From Blasia pusilla (lineage: Eukaryota > Marchantiophyta > Marchantiopsida > Blasiales): a DNA stretch of 64,000 nt. Both the position numbers and the translations under genes were made by a program. The notes beneath the pieces are model-generated. The model saw only the letters and a program-made list of their open reading frames with translations, ran no database searches and was not told the DNA's origin. Below, piece by piece: positions 60,502 to 64,000 of the stretch. The stretch lies in the NCBI GenBank assembly GCA_050084515.1, contig CM114272.1, positions 52,018,001 through 52,082,000 of the forward strand. Direction: 5' to 3'. The stretch's first letter is position 1. Each line of letters starts with the position of its first letter.

Positions 60502-63500
60502 ACGCGAATCAAGTGACAGTAGTCTCTGATCGATAGATTGAGAGCGCGAGATGGGAACTCATACCGCACAGATCGAATACTGTACAGTCTAGAGTCTGGC
60601 AGATGACGACTGTCTGCAATCATATTATTATTGTGAATACGGATCCGTATAGAGGGAGGGGGGGGGGGGGAAGCGAGAGAAAGAGGGCATGGGGCGGGGG
60701 GCGATATATCAAGACTCCAAGAGTAGATAAATTGCAATTATGGAAATGGAATAAAATATATTAAATACGAGTTTCGCATTCAGGGTTATTATTATAGCGG
60801 GAGCGTCGAATTCATGGGTTGTGCATGCCGAGGGCCAGATATGGGGAGGGAGCGGTACGTAACACCTATGTATCTGCATGCACTTGCATGTACTCGCAAA
60901 TGGACATAACCAAACCAAAAGAGACCAGGGTCCCAAGACACGCCGCCGGATGACGCCACGCTGACGTGGCATTCCGGCCAGCTTTGTCCTCGGTGTCGAC
61001 GGCCGTCACGTGCAGCCTTGTCGCCAGCTGTCTGGTAGGCTGTGTCCTGGCTTCTTCCATAACCGTACTACCTTACTGTAATCACACCTATTGGCATGAA
61101 GATTTCCCGTCCGATTCGTAATGATCTCGTTGCCCCCCCCCCTTCTTTCTTCCAAGCCCAAGTCTTGGGAGGAAATACCGGTGGTAGGTCAAGGTGGCGG
61201 TTCGGCTAGTTTTATTGACACCCGTCGTTAAAGCTTCGATAGCACAGGTCCTCTAAAGCTGGAAGTCTCCAACCGAGAGTGTGAAACTGGGATGGGGTAG
61301 AGGGACAGAAGGGTTAGGAAACCCAAAACATCGTATTAAATCGAGTGGCTTCGTGAAATGATTTTATTACACTGAAAATTTTCTTAGGAATAACATACAA
61401 TGTTTCAATCACAGAACAAAAACTGCAAGAAAAATAGACGCATTCCAGAGAGGCAAAGAAAAAAGAAATGCTATAAGAGAATTGCAGCTAAAAACATAAT
61501 GTGTCTCATCATAATCTTGCCTGGATTCTCTTCACGCTAACGTTTTTGTTACTGGATTAACGGAAGTCCCCAAGATAGCTGGAATCGTATCATGCTAAAC
61601 TAAACAATAGGATATTTAGCAAATTAGCGTCGCTTGTTTAGTGGCATACATTCGCCTGGGTCTAAGCACCGTTGACGTATGGGGTAATCACATCCATGAT
61701 GTACTTATGACACCCCATTTGCCGAGTACCGACTCCAGCTAAGAGACGTGGAAGAATTCATAGCGCCACAACTCAACGGCATCCAATCTACTGAGTTCCG
61801 TTCCGCAAATCCCACCTACTCTATTACGTTAACCTCTACTACTGACGTGGTTTCCTGCGCTGCCCGGCACGTGAAGTTCTCGTTGACCGGGAAATACAGT
61901 TCACTTTGGCGGCCCCGGCGTCTACCGGCAACATCCTTCTGGAGGACCGTACCCGGAGGCCTCTAACGGATTAATGGATGGATGAGGCTGACCAACGTGG
62001 TAGGGTCTGGTTGGTCACATGATGCGCTTGTAACTATGGTGAGGTGGATTGCGCTTTAGTTTTCTCCACCAGTCTTCCTCTCTTTTTGATTAATGCACTT
62101 CCCATGACATTAATTTTGACGAAGATTTCAGTAAGAAGGTGTCTCCGTGCATGGAGCCATTCCGGCATCGTTCCCCTCCAAGTTGAACAAGTCTAAATAA
62201 TCCTGACGGAATTCGGATACATTAGTTTAATGGTTATGCTATATGCAAAATTCAACATTTTTTTAAAATCATAGAGTGAAATTATTAAATCTTCATTTTT
62301 GTGATGAAGATTTAATAATCTATTAAAATACAACGGGAATACTTTACATTCCTTTTCTTTATTTTAAATATAAATTATTGTAACATTTTGAATTTGTGTT
62401 GACTAGTTGCCATTCTTTTTTTCATTTCATTTTACCCCTCCTCTTTTGAGATGTTATTATCTTTTTTTGTTTCTTTTGATTTCTACCATGATCTTTTGAA
62501 GTTTTACTTTTTTTTCGTCATATGATACACTATGGCTTTCCTCTACTGATAGTCATATCTAACTAAAATGATTGGTAAGTGCAATTCTTTTGAGTTTCTC
62601 TTAATATTTAGCTTGGTACAAGACCATATTTCTCTTCTCTTATGCGTTTAGAGAGCAGAATGAATTTCCAAAGCATATTATTCCCTAAACTTAACGTATC
62701 TTTATTGAAAAACTCTAAAAAACCAAGAAAATTTGCTTTTTGATAGGGAATAAACTAAGAGAAGCATTTTGTCAAGAGTAGATCACTTCTTTCAAACATG
62801 TATTTAGATAGGTGGAAATGGGTGTCTAAGGAGATAACCAATTAAATTTCCACGTCATCACAAGTAATTATTGAAGACCCTTCTACTAAGAGGGTCTTTG
62901 ATATACCATACTATCTATGATTTCTTAGAAATATTTCAAAGATTGTGTAATGGTCTTTTATTCCAATGGTGATATGTTACACTAAAATCTCTATCTATCT
63001 CTATGATATTAATAAAAATAAGCTTTTCTTTGTTTGGTTTTGGATAACCTTAATATGTCCAAAGGATTCATTTTTTTTCCAAGCGAATGTTAAAGGAAGT
63101 AAAGCATACTTTTCTCTATTAAACATGCAAGAGAACTTAATGATGAATCTCAATAAAAACACATAATGGAAAACCCATCAGAAATACAAAAGAGGAGGAC
63201 TCAAAGAGTCAAGTACTCGAAGGCCACAACCGGCCATGAAAAAGAAAAAGGCGGCATTACCCTCATATTGACTTAACTCACTAACAACAACAAAATATCA
63301 ACAACACCTAAAGAACTATGACAAATATGCAGGAAGTACCTAGGTAACTATTTGAAATACATGTAATGAGAGGAGAGAGATAGACATATGAGCTGACTAA
63401 ATCTAAATTTCACATTGAATAAGATTTAAGGATGTTTCTAGAACAAGGTAATTAAGATAATCAATTGCAGACTTGAATTTTATTCTTAGTGATTGTCACT

Positions 63501-64000
63501 CTTTTCATTCCTTGTAGCAATGACATCATCCTTAGCAACGTCCTAGGACATGTTAATGTAGCGGATTGAAATCTCAAATTTCCTTTTCCCTTAATGAAGT
63601 ACTTGCCAAATTGACTGAAAATATGGGGTCCGTTTATGTATGGTATCAAGTAGCCCACCGCAATTGAGCGAACTTTGAAAATTCTGTTTACCATCCTCAA
63701 TACCGAGAAAGTATCGATTCCATAAAAAAATCTACCACAATCATGATCCTTGGACCGCCACTTGCTTTTGGTCATATGTTTTCAATACTACTGGTTTCAT
63801 GGCCAATGCGATGAAACAAATAATTCATTTTTAATTTTCAAGAAAGAAAATTTCTTAAATGAGAAAATCTAAAATATAGGAATGGTAAATTTTCCATCGA
63901 GGCTATTTATGCATTTCAAGCATGGAAATTGAGAAGGATAATCCTAGTTGTTGAAAAAATAAATATTAATTTTAATCTTAAACCCCCCACACAAAATACC
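60502..64000. other. intergenic DNA beyond XTH gene 2
   Basis: The GC-richer island continues to about 62.2 kb, with a 13-base G run (60658-60670) and a 10-base C run (61133-61142). From 62.2 kb the DNA is AT-rich. Short open frames (61748-61966, 62966-63166, 63461-63775) show no known domain. Nothing else is supported. Confidence 0.5.

Overview
This window is nuclear DNA of a plant-lineage (streptophyte) eukaryote. It holds two intron-containing xyloglucan endotransglucosylase/hydrolase (XTH) genes, which are enzymes of land plants and charophyte algae, set in a large repeat-rich background. The retrotransposon type found here, Ty3/gypsy carrying a DNA methyltransferase, was to my memory reported from a charophyte alga and, in another retrotransposon class, from dinoflagellates (de Mendoza et al. 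2018). That makes a non-seed plant or alga my guess; the sequence does not name a species.

Layout: 1-5.9 kb is AT-rich intergenic DNA with a (TC)n tract. 5.9-11.3 kb is a GC-richer island with XTH gene 1 (+ strand, 4 exons). 13.6-24.0 kb holds retroelement A (minus strand) with several related LTR pieces. 24.0-31.65 kb is GC-moderate sequence with no recognised gene. 31.7-33.3 kb is very AT-rich. 33.4-34.4 kb is a non-autonomous hAT-like transposon. 37.7-43.4 kb is retroelement B (+), much deleted. A Ty1/copia RNase H remnant and a second, short hAT-like element follow. 45.6-54.5 kb is retroelement C (+), flanked by direct LTRs with a candidate 4-bp target duplication. 55.1-62.2 kb is another GC-richer island with XTH gene 2 (minus strand, 4 exons). 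The rest is AT-rich.

The main discovery is the architecture of elements A, B and C. Composite order: LTR - gag (two zinc knuckles) - aspartic protease - C5-cytosine DNA methyltransferase (motifs I to X in linear order) - reverse transcriptase/RNase H - integrase with GPY/F-like tail - PHD finger - polypurine tract - LTR. A and C carry the methyltransferase. A and B carry the PHD finger; C is cut off just inside it. B lost gag-to-RT, including the methyltransferase, in one roughly 4.2-kb deletion. A retroelement that encodes both a DNA methylation writer and a probable histone-tail reader could influence where it inserts and how its DNA is marked; this function is inference. All three copies are damaged by stops, frameshifts, deletions or an inversion, so none is autonomous as it stands.

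The two XTH genes point toward each other, share the same exon phases and a shared TATA-like decamer, and look like an old duplicate pair now separated by about 49 kb of transposon-rich DNA.
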